A stretch of DNA of 64,000 bases from Xenophilus aerolatus (GTDB lineage: Bacteria > Pseudomonadota > Gammaproteobacteria > Burkholderiales > Burkholderiaceae_C). The position numbers were made by a program, and so were the translations under genes. The notes below the pieces were generated by a model. It had not been told where the DNA came from and did no database searches. It was given only the letters and a program-made list of their open reading frames with translations. The stretch covers positions 62,001-126,000 of the forward strand of contig JASCNX010000006.1 of NCBI GenBank assembly GCA_029968055.1, given 5' to 3'. Positions 13,321 to 21,892 of the stretch are shown here, piece by piece (the first letter of the stretch is position 1; each line of letters opens with the position of its first letter).

Positions 13321-13792
13321 AAGCGACCACACGCAGCGCTTCAGCTTCCTCGTCAACCACGTCGCCAGGCTGCATGGCGCGCATTTCGATCGCCTGGCAC
13401 GCGAGCGGCTGGGGCTGTCGCTGGCGCAGTGCCGGCTCATCGGCGCCCTGGTCCGGCACGGGGACGCGACGCCGCTGTCCCAGGCCGAACTGGCACAGCG
13501 CCTCGACATGAGCGCCATGGGCGTCGCCACCCTGTGCGACCGCATGGAGACCGCAGGCTGGATCCGTCGCGAGGCCTCGACCGCCGACCGTCGCGTGAAG
13601 TGGGTGTACCCCGAACCGCGTGCGCTGGCTGCTTTCGATGACGCGCTGGCGATCAGTGACGACGTGCTGGCGCACGGCCTGGCCAACCTCAGTGCCGCGG
13701 AACGCAAGCAACTGATCGCGCTGCTGCGCAAGGCGCGCGAGGGCCTGCTGGCCTGGGAGCCGGGCGCAGCCGGCACGGCGGAGGACGCATGA
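13316..13792 (+). CDS. MarR-family transcriptional regulator
   Basis: A 158-aa winged-helix regulator of the MarR family: LSLAQCRLIGALVR, then the recognition region PLSQAELAQRLDMSAMGVATL and the wing (RREASTADRRVKWVYP). I chose the ATG at 13316 (MKSDHTQRFSF); a GTG at 13310 would add two residues. A palindromic operator lies over its start, and a DHA2-type efflux pump follows, so it probably represses itself and the pump. The stop overlaps a 12-codon reading frame that leads into the pump gene. Confidence 0.88.
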   Translation: MKSDHTQRFSFLVNHVARLHGAHFDRLARERLGLSLAQCRLIGALVRHGDATPLSQAELAQRLDMSAMGVATLCDRMETAGWIRREASTADRRVKWVYPEPRALAAFDDALAISDDVLAHGLANLSAAERKQLIALLRKAREGLLAWEPGAAGTAEDA

Positions 13793-13827
13793 GCCCACGC
13801 CCGGCCGCTCCGAAGGTCGCACCATGA
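13789..13827 (+). CDS. Possible 12-codon coupling ORF between marR and the efflux gene
   Basis: A mini-frame ([12 protein letters not shown]) starts in an ATGA overlap with the marR stop and ends in an ATGA overlap with the efflux gene start, so it bridges the 31-nt gap. Its first 27 nt match 25 of 27 bases at the start of the PQQ-type gene (10784). It may be a reinitiation bridge or just a repeat that happens to be open; no product function is implied. Confidence 0.3.
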   Translation: MSPRPAAPKVAP

Positions 13828-15350
13828 ACACCGCCACGCCGAACACGGTGGCCCACCGCGGAATGATCACGGTGTCGATCATGCTCGCCACCATCATGCA
13901 GGCGCTGGACACGACCATCGCCAACGTCGCGCTGCCGCACATGCAGGGCAGCCTGCAGGCCTCGCAGGACCAGATCACCTGGGTGCTGACCTCCTACATC
14001 GTGGCAGCGGCGATCACGCTGCCGCTGACGGGCTGGCTGTGCGGGCACTGGGGACGGCGGCGCGTGTTCCTGGTGTCGGTCGTGGGCTTCACGGTGGCTT
14101 CGGCGCTGTGCGGGCTGGCCGGCTCGATGGTCGAGATCGTCGCGGCGCGGCTGCTGCAGGGCGTCTTCGGCGCGGCGCTGGTGCCGCTGTCGCAGGCCGT
14201 GCTGCTGGACATCAACCCGCGCGAGAAGGTCGGCCAGGCGATGGCGATCTGGGGCGCGGGCATCATGGTCGGGCCCATCCTCGGGCCGTTGCTGGGCGGC
14301 TGGCTCACCGACCAGTTCGACTGGCGCTGGGTCTTCTTCATCAACCTGCCCGTGGGCCTGGTGGCGCTCTGGGGCATCGCGCGCTACCTGCCCGAGAGCC
14401 GGCCGAAGGCCGAGAAGCTCGACCTCTTCGGCTTCGTCTCGCTGAGCCTGGCGATCGGCATGCTGCAGATGTTCCTCGACCGCGGCGAGCAGCTCGACTG
14501 GTTCGACTCCTGGGAGATCCGCCTCGAGGCCGCCACGGCCGTCGTTGCCTTCGCCTTCTTCGCGGTCCACACCTGGACGGTGCAGGGCACGAGCTTCCTC
14601 GACCGCGCGCTGCTCAAGGACCGCAACTTCGTCACCGGCCTGCTGTTCGCGTTCATCGTCGGCATGATCCTGTTCGCCACGATGTCGCTGCTGCCCACCT
14701 TCCTGCAGGGACTGATGGGCTACCCCGTGGTCTACACCGGCGCGGTGACGGCGCCGCGCGGCGTGGGCACCATGATCGCCATGATCGTGGTCGGGCGGCT
14801 GGTGCAGCGCATCGACGTGCGCGGGATCATGGCGGTGGGCTTCGGGCTCACGGCCTTCTCGCTGTGGCAGATGACCCGCTTCACGCCCGACATGGACAGC
14901 ACGCTGGTCATCACCTCGGGCTTCATCCAGGGCCTGGGCATCGGGTTCACCTTCGTGCCCCTGTCGACCGCCACCTTCGCCACGCTGGCGCCGCATCTGC
15001 GGCACCAGGGCACGCCGATCTTCAGCCTGCTGCGCAATATCGGCAGCAGCGTGGGCATCTCGATCGTGCAGGCGCTGCTGACCGAGGACACGGTGAGCGC
15101 CCATGCCAACCTGGCCGCCCTCGTCGCGCCCGGCAATGCGGCGCTCGCCACCCTGCCGCCGTCGATGAACCCCGGCAGCCTGAGCGGGCTGGCGGCGCTC
15201 AACGCCGAAGTCACGCGCCAGGCCGCGATGATCGGCTACCTCGACGACTTCTGGATCATGATGGTCATCACGGCCATCGCGATCCCCCTGCTGCTGCTGA
15301 TCCGCAAGCCGCAGCGCGCGGCAGCCGGTCCGGCCGAAGTGCCGCACTGA
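13824..15350 (+). CDS. DHA2-family multidrug MFS transporter (EmrB/QacA type)
   Basis: A 508-aa inner-membrane proton-driven exporter with about 14 predicted membrane helices. Typical DHA2 features are MQALDTTIANVALPHMQG in helix 1, SYIVAAAITLPLTGWLCGHW with the GRRR loop, and the motif-C-like GPILGPLLGGWL. No EmrA-type membrane-fusion partner or outer-membrane factor is adjacent, so it may work alone or borrow partners. It follows marR and is probably induced by the ligand of that regulator. Confidence 0.9.
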   Translation: MNTATPNTVAHRGMITVSIMLATIMQALDTTIANVALPHMQGSLQASQDQITWVLTSYIVAAAITLPLTGWLCGHWGRRRVFLVSVVGFTVASALCGLAGSMVEIVAARLLQGVFGAALVPLSQAVLLDINPREKVGQAMAIWGAGIMVGPILGPLLGGWLTDQFDWRWVFFINLPVGLVALWGIARYLPESRPKAEKLDLFGFVSLSLAIGMLQMFLDRGEQLDWFDSWEIRLEAATAVVAFAFFAVHTWTVQGTSFLDRALLKDRNFVTGLLFAFIVGMILFATMSLLPTFLQGLMGYPVVYTGAVTAPRGVGTMIAMIVVGRLVQRIDVRGIMAVGFGLTAFSLWQMTRFTPDMDSTLVITSGFIQGLGIGFTFVPLSTATFATLAPHLRHQGTPIFSLLRNIGSSVGISIVQALLTEDTVSAHANLAALVAPGNAALATLPPSMNPGSLSGLAALNAEVTRQAAMIGYLDDFWIMMVITAIAIPLLLLIRKPQRAAAGPAEVPH

Positions 15351-15430
15351 GCGGCCAGGCCTGCCTGCGCGGCGGCTTCAGCGCCCGGCGCCCGCAGCCT
15401 TGACCGGCAGCGGCGTGGTGCAGGGCTCGC

Positions 15431-15811
15431 TCAGTCGCGCAGTTCGGGCGGCAGCGTGCCGCCGTTGGCGGCGATGCGGGTCATCACCTGCTTGTGCAGG
15501 CCGATGTTCCATTCGGCCGAGCCCGGCTCGCCGTTGCTGTAGAGGATTTCGTTGGCCAGCTCCTTGCGCGCGGCCAGGCTGCTGTCCAGGCCCAGCAGCT
15601 TGAGCAGGTCGACGATGGAGGTGCGCCAGTTCAGGGCAGCGGCACCGGGCATGGCGTCCAGGATCGCAGGCACGTCACCCAGCGGGATGGACGGCGGCGG
15701 TGCGGCCACGGCCGGGGCGCCCGACGGTGCGGGTGCGGGCGGTGCGGCCTGCACCTCGGCGGCGTTGGCCGAGGGGAAAATCTTGGAAAAAATCTTGCCG
15801 AAAAAGCTCAT
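15431..15811 (-). CDS. DUF3597 domain protein
   Basis: A 126-aa protein of the DUF3597 family: N-terminal MSFFGKIFSKIFPSANA, an Ala/Pro-rich linker (residues 18-42), then the conserved domain with NWRTSIVDLLKLLGLDSSL and ELANEILYSNGEPGSAEWN. There is no signal peptide or membrane span. Function is unknown. It is convergent with the efflux gene and stands 189 nt downstream of the next leftward gene, so it may have its own promoter; that gap holds no other gene. Confidence 0.82.
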   Translation of the reverse strand: MSFFGKIFSKIFPSANAAEVQAAPPAPAPSGAPAVAAPPPSIPLGDVPAILDAMPGAAALNWRTSIVDLLKLLGLDSSLAARKELANEILYSNGEPGSAEWNIGLHKQVMTRIAANGGTLPPELRD

Positions 15812-16000
15812 GGATGGGTCCTCGACGTTGGTTCTGCGGGGCCGGCGACGACGTCAGTGATCGCCGACTGCGCGCCGAATGCAGCGCAGACCGAGGTTCT
15901 AACACTTCGGCGCGACCGGCCTGCCAAAGATTGGGGTCAGGCGTGCAGATTGCCCGGCCGGGCGCGCAAAAAGCGTCCGGCGCCTACACGCCGGGGGCGT

Positions 16001-17089
16001 TCAGGCCAGCGCGACCGGCCCCGGCGCCGACGGAGGCGCGGATGACGCGGGTACCGCCTGCGCCGACGTTCCGCAGCCGTGGCAGAAGCGCGAGAACGCG
16101 CTCTTGCGCGTCTCGCACACGCGGCAGTGGTCGAACAGGCCGATGCCACAGTGCGGGCAGAAGTCGATGGCGGTGTTCTTCAGGTCGACAGGCCGCTCGC
16201 AGCCGGGGCACACGCCCTTGGCCAGCCGTGCGAGCGCCGTGTCGTAGCTCAGCTCCTCGCGTCGCACCTGGTCGGGCTGCGCCTCGGCCAGCTTCTGCCG
16301 CGCCAGGTAGCGGTTGAGCGCCACGATGGCATAGCGCCCCACCAGCACGGTGACGACGATGCCCACGACATAACGCACGTAGCCGCCATAGCTCGGCAGG
16401 TAGGGCACGAGCTCGACGAAGAAGGCGAAGAGCGCGAAAAAGATGAAGCCCCAGACGAAGGGCCACCAGGTGCTCCGGCGCTTCTTCGCGAACAGCCAGC
16501 CCGCGACCAACAGCAGCGGCAGCGTGAGTGCGAGGCGGTAGCCGAACACGCGCAGTTCCACGCGGCGCTGCTCGGCCACCATGCGCTGCGCCGCAGCTTC
16601 TTCCAGCAGGTCCAGCTTGTGCTGCTCGCTCTCCTGTGCCTGCTGGGCATCGAGCAGTTGCTGGCGCTGCAGGCCCAGGGCTTTCTGCGCTGCGTCTTCG
16701 GCGACCTTCAAGGCGTCGAGCTGGCGCGTGCGCGCGATCAGCTCGGTGTCCTGGTCGGGCGCCTGCGTGGCGCGTCGCGTGGCGATCCAGTTCGAGAAGG
16801 TCTCGCGCGCATTGCGGCTGGCCTGCTCCGCGGCATCGAGGCGCAGCTGTGCCTGCTCGAGCGCACGGCGTGCGGCGACCTCCTTGTCGCCCGCCTCGCG
16901 CACGGCGGCGCGCAGCGGTTCGGCGGCGCCGGGCGGCATGAAGTCGTCGAGCTGCAGCGCGCGCTCGACGCGCGGCAGGTCGCCGACCACCGTGCCGCCC
17001 AGGCCGATCAGGAAGCTCGCGAACACCACCGCCACCAGCCAGAGGCCACGGCGAAACCATTTCTCGGACAGGCGCAGGGACTTGCTCAT
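16001..17089 (-). CDS. Membrane protein with coiled coil and C-terminal double zinc ribbon
   Basis: A 362-aa protein without an assigned function. It has an N-terminal membrane helix (WLVAVVFASFLIGLGGTVVG), a long Ala/Gln/Glu-rich coiled coil (about residues 60-165), two or three membrane helices (about 175-255), and a cytoplasmic tail with four Cys pairs (CPGC, CPHC, CRVC, CHGC) typical of double zinc ribbons, ending in a Pro/Ala tail. It lies 81 nt behind the DUF2145 gene and probably belongs to its operon. It may be a scaffold or sensor of envelope state, but that is a guess. Confidence 0.75.
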   Translation of the reverse strand: MSKSLRLSEKWFRRGLWLVAVVFASFLIGLGGTVVGDLPRVERALQLDDFMPPGAAEPLRAAVREAGDKEVAARRALEQAQLRLDAAEQASRNARETFSNWIATRRATQAPDQDTELIARTRQLDALKVAEDAAQKALGLQRQQLLDAQQAQESEQHKLDLLEEAAAQRMVAEQRRVELRVFGYRLALTLPLLLVAGWLFAKKRRSTWWPFVWGFIFFALFAFFVELVPYLPSYGGYVRYVVGIVVTVLVGRYAIVALNRYLARQKLAEAQPDQVRREELSYDTALARLAKGVCPGCERPVDLKNTAIDFCPHCGIGLFDHCRVCETRKSAFSRFCHGCGTSAQAVPASSAPPSAPGPVALA

Positions 17090-17170
17090 GGATGCTCACT
17101 CCTCGCTTTGCTTGTTCATTCGTGGATGGCAGCCTGCGTCCGCCCGTGGGGCGCGGCAGGCCCATTGGGC

Positions 17171-18070
17171 TCAGATCTTCAGGCGTTGCACCGGCGCGGC
17201 CAATCCGGCGCGCGGCAGCCAGTCGAAGACCGAATCGACCGTCACCGTCTCGATGCGGTCCGAGTAGCGCTTCTCGCTCGGGTGGTCGTCGAAAGCAACG
17301 TTGGCCGAGCCCACGCGACCGCCCAGGCGCGCCAGCGGGCCGAGGCGCAGCGTGGTCGGCGCGTAGCCCTTGAACTGCAGCCAGGCCTGGGCCTGCTGGC
17401 GGGTGCGGATGGTCTCCGGCTCCATCGCGGCGGCCAGCGTCTCGATGGCCCACTGGTTCGACTGCTGGTACTTCTGCCCCCAGGCGTAACTCACCAGGCT
17501 GTAGGCCGGCGTGTGCACGCGGGCCAGCGCTTCACCCAGGCGTGGAGCGGGCTGCGACAGCAGGCCCAGCAACTGCTGCTGCACCTGCGGCGAAGGGACT
17601 TCCCACGCCGCCTCGTAGCGCCACAGGTCATCGAGAAAGAACTCGCCCAGCCCCTGGCGGTAGATCGTCGCCTCGGCCGTGCCGCAGCGGTTGAGCTTGT
17701 GGACCACGCGCCAGGGCCCCTCGGCGCTCCGGTAGGCCAGGCCCAGGTGCGAGTAGCGCAGGCCGTACTTGCTCAGGTCCTGTCCCGCGCGGGCCAGCAC
17801 GACCACCCGGGCACCGCTGGCGTCCAGCGCCTGCGCGGTGCGTTCGGCCAGCTGCATGCCCTTGGCGACCACGGCCGGGCTCGGCTTCACCGACTCGCAG
17901 GAGCGGCCGGCATGCGCATGCACGGGGAACAGGAACAGACCCGCCAGCACCACCAGCACGATCAGCACGGCGGCATGGAGCACCGTGCGCACGAACCGGC
18001 GCAGGCGCGGCTCGTTGGCCTGCGCCTCCTCGTCGTAGGGGCCGAAGTTGGTACGGGGCTCGTTTTTCAC
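17171..18070 (-). CDS. DUF2145 family exported/membrane-anchored protein
   Basis: A 299-aa DUF2145 protein. A hydrophilic N-terminus is followed by a single membrane segment (residues 32-54, VLHAAVLIVLVVLAGLFLFP) and then an extracytoplasmic domain with GRSCESVKPSP, SKYGLRYSHLGLAYRS and HTPAYSLVSYAWGQKYQQSN. The SHLGLAY and NQW blocks recall papain-like/NlpC-type folds, but I cannot assign catalytic residues safely. The start forms an ATGA overlap with the gene upstream, implying coupled synthesis. Confidence 0.8.
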   Translation of the reverse strand: MKNEPRTNFGPYDEEAQANEPRLRRFVRTVLHAAVLIVLVVLAGLFLFPVHAHAGRSCESVKPSPAVVAKGMQLAERTAQALDASGARVVVLARAGQDLSKYGLRYSHLGLAYRSAEGPWRVVHKLNRCGTAEATIYRQGLGEFFLDDLWRYEAAWEVPSPQVQQQLLGLLSQPAPRLGEALARVHTPAYSLVSYAWGQKYQQSNQWAIETLAAAMEPETIRTRQQAQAWLQFKGYAPTTLRLGPLARLGGRVGSANVAFDDHPSEKRYSDRIETVTVDSVFDWLPRAGLAAPVQRLKI

Positions 18071-18534
18071 AGCACCCTCTCGTTGTACAGCAACGCCTGG
18101 CCGATGGCATTGGGGATGAAAGCCAGCACCTCACCGGCGGCCGACAGCACGATGCCGCTGCCGACGACGCCGACCTCGACCGAGCCGCCCACGGCCATCG
18201 AGGCGCGCCGGCTGCCACGATCCAGCACCTTGACGCTGGCGCGGGCGCCGTCGGAGGCGCGCTCGAGCAGGTAGACGGTGCCCTCGGCCACCGCCTCGAC
18301 GGCCACCACGCCGAGCACCGCGCCGCCCACGGAGAGTACGGCGGGCACGGCCACCACGGCGGTGGACGCGGCACCGGCCACCGAGGCGGTGCCGACGACC
18401 GAGGCCACCGGCACCAGGGACAACGCTGCCGAGGCCTCGCTCTGGGCGCGGGCGGGCGCTGCCGCCCCGAGGCCGGCCAGTGCGGCGCAGGCAGCCAGGC
18501 CGAGGGCGGCGAAGGAAGAACGCAGGAATGTCAT
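18067..18534 (-). CDS. Small exported protein of unknown function
   Basis: A 155-aa protein with a clear Sec signal peptide (MTFLRSSFAALGLAACAALA..., likely cut after ARA near residue 30). The mature part is very rich in Ala, Val, Gly and Ser and has no recognised domain. I chose the ATG at 18534, with AGGAG nine bases upstream, over a start 20 codons earlier that would hide the signal peptide. It overlaps the DUF2145 start by four bases and follows the YiaA gene by 34 nt. Confidence 0.75.
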   Translation of the reverse strand: MTFLRSSFAALGLAACAALAGLGAAAPARAQSEASAALSLVPVASVVGTASVAGAASTAVVAVPAVLSVGGAVLGVVAVEAVAEGTVYLLERASDGARASVKVLDRGSRRASMAVGGSVEVGVVGSGIVLSAAGEVLAFIPNAIGQALLYNERVL

Positions 18535-18568
18535 GGTCGGATCTCCTGAGGAAGGTGCCGGGTTGGCG

Positions 18569-19048
18569 TCATTCGGCGGCCGGGGCATCGGCACGCACTT
18601 CGCGTCGGCCCTGCTGACGGGCCTCGGCCAGGTCGGCCTCGTGCCGGTCGCGCAGCGTCTTGGCCAGCGTGAAGGCCGAGCTGATGAGGAACAGCCAGCT
18701 CACGCCCAGGTAGGCCTTGTAGGCATCGTTGATCTCCATGCGGACCAGGCCCCAGCCGGTCAGGCCCATGGCGGTGAAGAAGCCGCCCCAGACGACCAGC
18801 TTCCACATCGGCGTGTCGCCGGCCAGCGAGGGGCGTTGGCTGTCGCGCACGAACTTGGCCAGCACGAAGGCGGCCGACAGGCAGAACACGTACCCCATCA
18901 CCATGAAGGCGCGCTCCAGGTTCTGGCCGGGCAGCCAGCTCAGGCCGGTGGCGCACAGGAACACCGCCAGGCCGAAGGACAGCCAGACCTGGACGGTCCA
19001 GGCCCGGGTGTCGCGCAGGATCGAGAGGTGCGAAGAGGTGGAGTGCAT
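18569..19048 (-). CDS. YiaA/YiaB-family inner membrane protein
   Basis: A 159-aa membrane protein with four helices arranged as two similar pairs: VWLSFGLAVFLCATGLSWLP plus MGYVFCLSAAFVLAKFVRDS, and WKLVVWGGFFTAMGLTGWGL plus YLGVSWLFLISSAFTLAKTL with RDR. This repeat pattern and the K-x-RD endings are typical of the YiaA/YiaB family. The family has no established biochemical function. It is the first gene of the leftward YiaA, exported protein, DUF2145 and zinc-ribbon series. Confidence 0.85.
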   Translation of the reverse strand: MHSTSSHLSILRDTRAWTVQVWLSFGLAVFLCATGLSWLPGQNLERAFMVMGYVFCLSAAFVLAKFVRDSQRPSLAGDTPMWKLVVWGGFFTAMGLTGWGLVRMEINDAYKAYLGVSWLFLISSAFTLAKTLRDRHEADLAEARQQGRREVRADAPAAE

Positions 19049-19113
19049 GGGGGCCTCGCGGCGGTAGTGAAGGTGCGCGGATCATGGATGGCTCCTGCAC
19101 CGCTCAGCCTCAT

Positions 19114-19130
19114 CAGACTGCACCAGTCTG
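19114..19130. repeat. Inverted repeat upstream of the YiaA gene
   Basis: CAGACTG-CAC-CAGTCTG is a perfect inverted repeat with 7-bp arms, 66 nt before the YiaA start and 24 nt past the stop of the PAP2 gene. It may be an operator. The 3-nt loop and lack of a T-run argue against a terminator. Confidence 0.35.
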
Positions 19131-19153
19131 CCTATTCGACGCGACAAGTACCT

Positions 19154-19822
19154 TCAGAAGATACTTTTCCCGGCGCGCGCACGGGGCATCGGGTGGGTGC
19201 CCGCGTGCAGATCCACGCGCGTGTACGGGCGCTCGAGCCCGGCCACGCCCGCCGCCACGCGCTCCAGCAGTCCGTGCGTGGGCGCCCGTTGGCCGGGCGG
19301 CAGCAAAACCATGGGCACCGCCAGGCTGGCCGCGACCCACCATGCGGGCAACTGCGGGTGCGGCCGGGTGTGCTGCAGCACAAGGAACAGCCCGCTCGCG
19401 GCAGCGCCCACCAGGAAACCGGCAACCACCTCCGACACGCTGTGCGCGTCGATCGCCAGGCGCGAGACACCGATGGCCGCCCCGAGCAGCCAGCCCGCAC
19501 AGGCGGCGGCCACGCGCAGGCGATGGCCGCCCCGTGAGGCGAGCAGCCACAGGGCCACGGGCCAGAAGCAGGAAGAAAGCGCTGTGTGGCCGCTGAAGCC
19601 GGTGAAGTCGAAGGCGACATCGCCCAGGCCCCAGCCCATGAAGGCGAGCTTGGACAGCGCGACGATTGCCCCGCACGCGCCGAAGCACAGCGTCCACAGC
19701 ACGGCCGAATACCAGGTGCGCCGCGACGACGCCAGCCACACCAGGACGAAGGCGGCGGCCGGCAGCAGCAGCCCGCTGTCGCCCAACCAGGTGAAGGTGT
19801 GCCAGTCAAGCATGCGCGGCAT
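19154..19822 (-). CDS. PAP2-family membrane phosphatase
   Basis: A 222-aa membrane protein with the acid phosphatase core of the PAP2 superfamily: FSGHTALSSCFWP (motif 2, catalytic-type His) near residue 75 and SRLAIDAHSVSEVVAGFLVG (motif 3) near residue 119. In motif 3 the usual Asp after the nucleophile His is Glu (HSVSE). The first motif is weak (SKLAFMGWG). It could act on lipid pyrophosphates such as undecaprenyl-PP or phosphatidate. Starts at 19822 and 19813 are both possible. It is 59 nt downstream of the LplT-PlsC gene on the same strand. Confidence 0.82.
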   Translation of the reverse strand: MPRMLDWHTFTWLGDSGLLLPAAAFVLVWLASSRRTWYSAVLWTLCFGACGAIVALSKLAFMGWGLGDVAFDFTGFSGHTALSSCFWPVALWLLASRGGHRLRVAAACAGWLLGAAIGVSRLAIDAHSVSEVVAGFLVGAAASGLFLVLQHTRPHPQLPAWWVAASLAVPMVLLPPGQRAPTHGLLERVAAGVAGLERPYTRVDLHAGTHPMPRARAGKSIF

Positions 19823-19881
19823 GCCGGCGCCCGCGAGGGCGTGCGAGGCGGAGCGGGCGAGGTCGCGGCGTCAAGGCGCGG

Positions 19882-21828
19882 TCAGGCGGCCAGCAGGCCG
19901 CTCACGCGCTGGCGCAGGGCTTCGGGCTGCACCTCCACAGGCGGCACGGCCGCACCCACGTTGAGGCCGACCCGGCTGAACATGCCCCGGCGGAACGGGC
20001 GCACCATGGCCACGCTTTCGCCGCGTCGCTGCTCGATGCGGCTGAAGAAGGAGCCCCAGAGGTTGGTCAGTGCCATCGGAATCACCGGCGCTTCGATGCC
20101 CTCGGCGCGGGCGAGTTCCATGATCTTCATCACGCCGCCCTTGAAAGGCTGCAGCTGCCCGTCACGGGTGATGGCACCTTCGGGAAAGATCGCCAGCAGG
20201 TCGCCCTCCCGCAGCACCTTCGCGGCCTCGGCGAAGGCGCGCTCGTAGGCGGCCGCATCTTCCTTCTGCGGCGCGATGGGGATGGCCTTGGCGAGGCGGA
20301 ACATCCAGCCCAGCACCGGCACCCTGAAGATGCGGTGGTCCATGATGAAGCGGATCGGGCGCGGGCTCGCGGCCATGAGCAGCACGGCGTCGATGAAGCT
20401 CACGTGGTTGCACACCAGGACGGCCGGACCTTCGCTCGGGATGTGCTCGTCGCCCTGGATCTCGAAGCGGTAGACGAAGCGCGACAGCACCCACGCGACG
20501 AAGCGCAGCAGGTACTCCGGCACCAGCATGAAGATGTAGAACGCGACCACCGCGTTGGCGATGCCGGTGGCGAGGAAGATCTGCGGAATGCTGAAGCCCG
20601 CACCCAGCAGCGCGCCGGCAATGACCGAGCTGCCGATCATGAACAGCGCGTTGAGGATGTTGTTGGCCGCGATGATGCGCGCACGGTGGGTGGGCTGGCT
20701 GCGCAACTGGATCAGCGCGTACATCGGCACGCTGTACAGGCCGGCGAAGAGCGACAGCAGCGCCAGATCGGCCATCACGCGCCAGTGCGCAGTCTGCGAG
20801 ACGAACGCGGCGGCGCCCATCTCGGCGGACGGCGGCAGCCCGCGCGAGGCGAAGTACAGGTCGATCGCGAACACGCTCATGCCGATGGCACCCAGCGGCA
20901 CCAGCCCGATCTCGACCTGGCGGCGCGACAGCGTCTCGCACAGCAGCGAGCCGATGCCGATGCCCACCGAGAACACCACCAGCAGCAGCGACGCCACCTG
21001 TTCGTTGCCGTGCAGCACCTCCTTGGCGAAAGCCGGGAAGTTGCTGAGGAACACGGCGCCGAAGAACCACATCCACGAGATGCCCAGCAGCGAGCGGAAG
21101 ACGACGATGTTGCCGCGCGCGAGCTTGAGGTTGCGCCAGGTTTCGCTGACGGGGTTCCAGTTGATCTTCAGCGCCGGGTCGGTGGCCGCGGTGTCGGGGA
21201 TCGCCTGCGCCACGCCACGCCCCACCAGCGCCAGCAGCACGCAGCCGACCGCGACCGTCGCGTGCCCGACGCCCGGCAGCGCCACGAGCAGCCCGCCCGC
21301 CACCTGCCCGAGCAGGATCGCGACGAAGGTGCCCATCTCCACCATGCCGTTGCCGCCGGTGAGCTCGCGCGCATCGAGCACCTGGGGCAGGTAGGCGAAC
21401 TTGACCGGGCCGAAAAGCGTGGAGTGCAGCCCCATGAGGAACACGCAGGCCAGCAGCACGGGCACGTTGGCGGCGACGAAGCCCCAGGCCGCGAGCGCCA
21501 TGATCGCGATCTCCAGGTTCTTCACCAGCCGGATGATCCGCGTCTTGTCGTACTTGTCGGTCAGTTGCCCCGCCGTGGCCGAGAAGAGCAGGAAGGGCAG
21601 GATGAACAGGGCGCCGATCACGAGGCCCGCCATGGCCGGCTTCATCCAGGCCACCTGCAGCTGGTAGGTGACCATCACCGTGAACGCGAACTTGAACAGG
21701 TTGTCGTTGGCCGCGCCCGCGAACTGCGTCCAGAAGAAGGGCGCGAAGCGGCGCTGGCCCAGCAGCGCGAACTGGTTGGCGTGCGCGTTCGCACCCGGGT
21801 GCGTGGGGTTGCTGGCGGTGGTGCTCAT
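19882..21828 (-). CDS. LplT-like MFS transporter fused to a PlsC-type acyltransferase
   Basis: A 648-aa fusion. Residues 20-430 form a lysophospholipid-transporter-like MFS unit (FFWTQFAGAANDNLFKFAFT, FGPVKFAYLPQVL). Residues about 450-640 form a 1-acyl-glycerophosphate acyltransferase domain with the HX4D box in VLVCNHVSFIDAVLLMAASP and FPEGAITRDGQ. In some bacteria a third, AMP-ligase domain completes an Aas-type lysophospholipid repair enzyme; here it is missing. Probable role: flipping lysophospholipids inward and re-acylating them with a separate acyl donor. Confidence 0.88.
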   Translation of the reverse strand: MSTTASNPTHPGANAHANQFALLGQRRFAPFFWTQFAGAANDNLFKFAFTVMVTYQLQVAWMKPAMAGLVIGALFILPFLLFSATAGQLTDKYDKTRIIRLVKNLEIAIMALAAWGFVAANVPVLLACVFLMGLHSTLFGPVKFAYLPQVLDARELTGGNGMVEMGTFVAILLGQVAGGLLVALPGVGHATVAVGCVLLALVGRGVAQAIPDTAATDPALKINWNPVSETWRNLKLARGNIVVFRSLLGISWMWFFGAVFLSNFPAFAKEVLHGNEQVASLLLVVFSVGIGIGSLLCETLSRRQVEIGLVPLGAIGMSVFAIDLYFASRGLPPSAEMGAAAFVSQTAHWRVMADLALLSLFAGLYSVPMYALIQLRSQPTHRARIIAANNILNALFMIGSSVIAGALLGAGFSIPQIFLATGIANAVVAFYIFMLVPEYLLRFVAWVLSRFVYRFEIQGDEHIPSEGPAVLVCNHVSFIDAVLLMAASPRPIRFIMDHRIFRVPVLGWMFRLAKAIPIAPQKEDAAAYERAFAEAAKVLREGDLLAIFPEGAITRDGQLQPFKGGVMKIMELARAEGIEAPVIPMALTNLWGSFFSRIEQRRGESVAMVRPFRRGMFSRVGLNVGAAVPPVEVQPEALRQRVSGLLAA

Positions 21829-21892
21829 CGGTGGGTCCCTCGGCGTCGACCGGCGGCAGCTGCGTGCCGCCGCACCTTCTTCTTGGATGGCC

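Noticed and set aside
13689-15347. 552-codon frame antisense to the efflux transporter
   Set aside because: Arg/His/Gln-rich translation without domains; the plus strand encodes a clear 14-helix transporter.
16079-18274. 731-codon plus-strand frame opposite the zinc-ribbon and DUF2145 genes
   Set aside because: Composition typical of antisense (Arg, His, Gln, Leu); the minus-strand genes have signal peptides, Cys pairs and good start sites.
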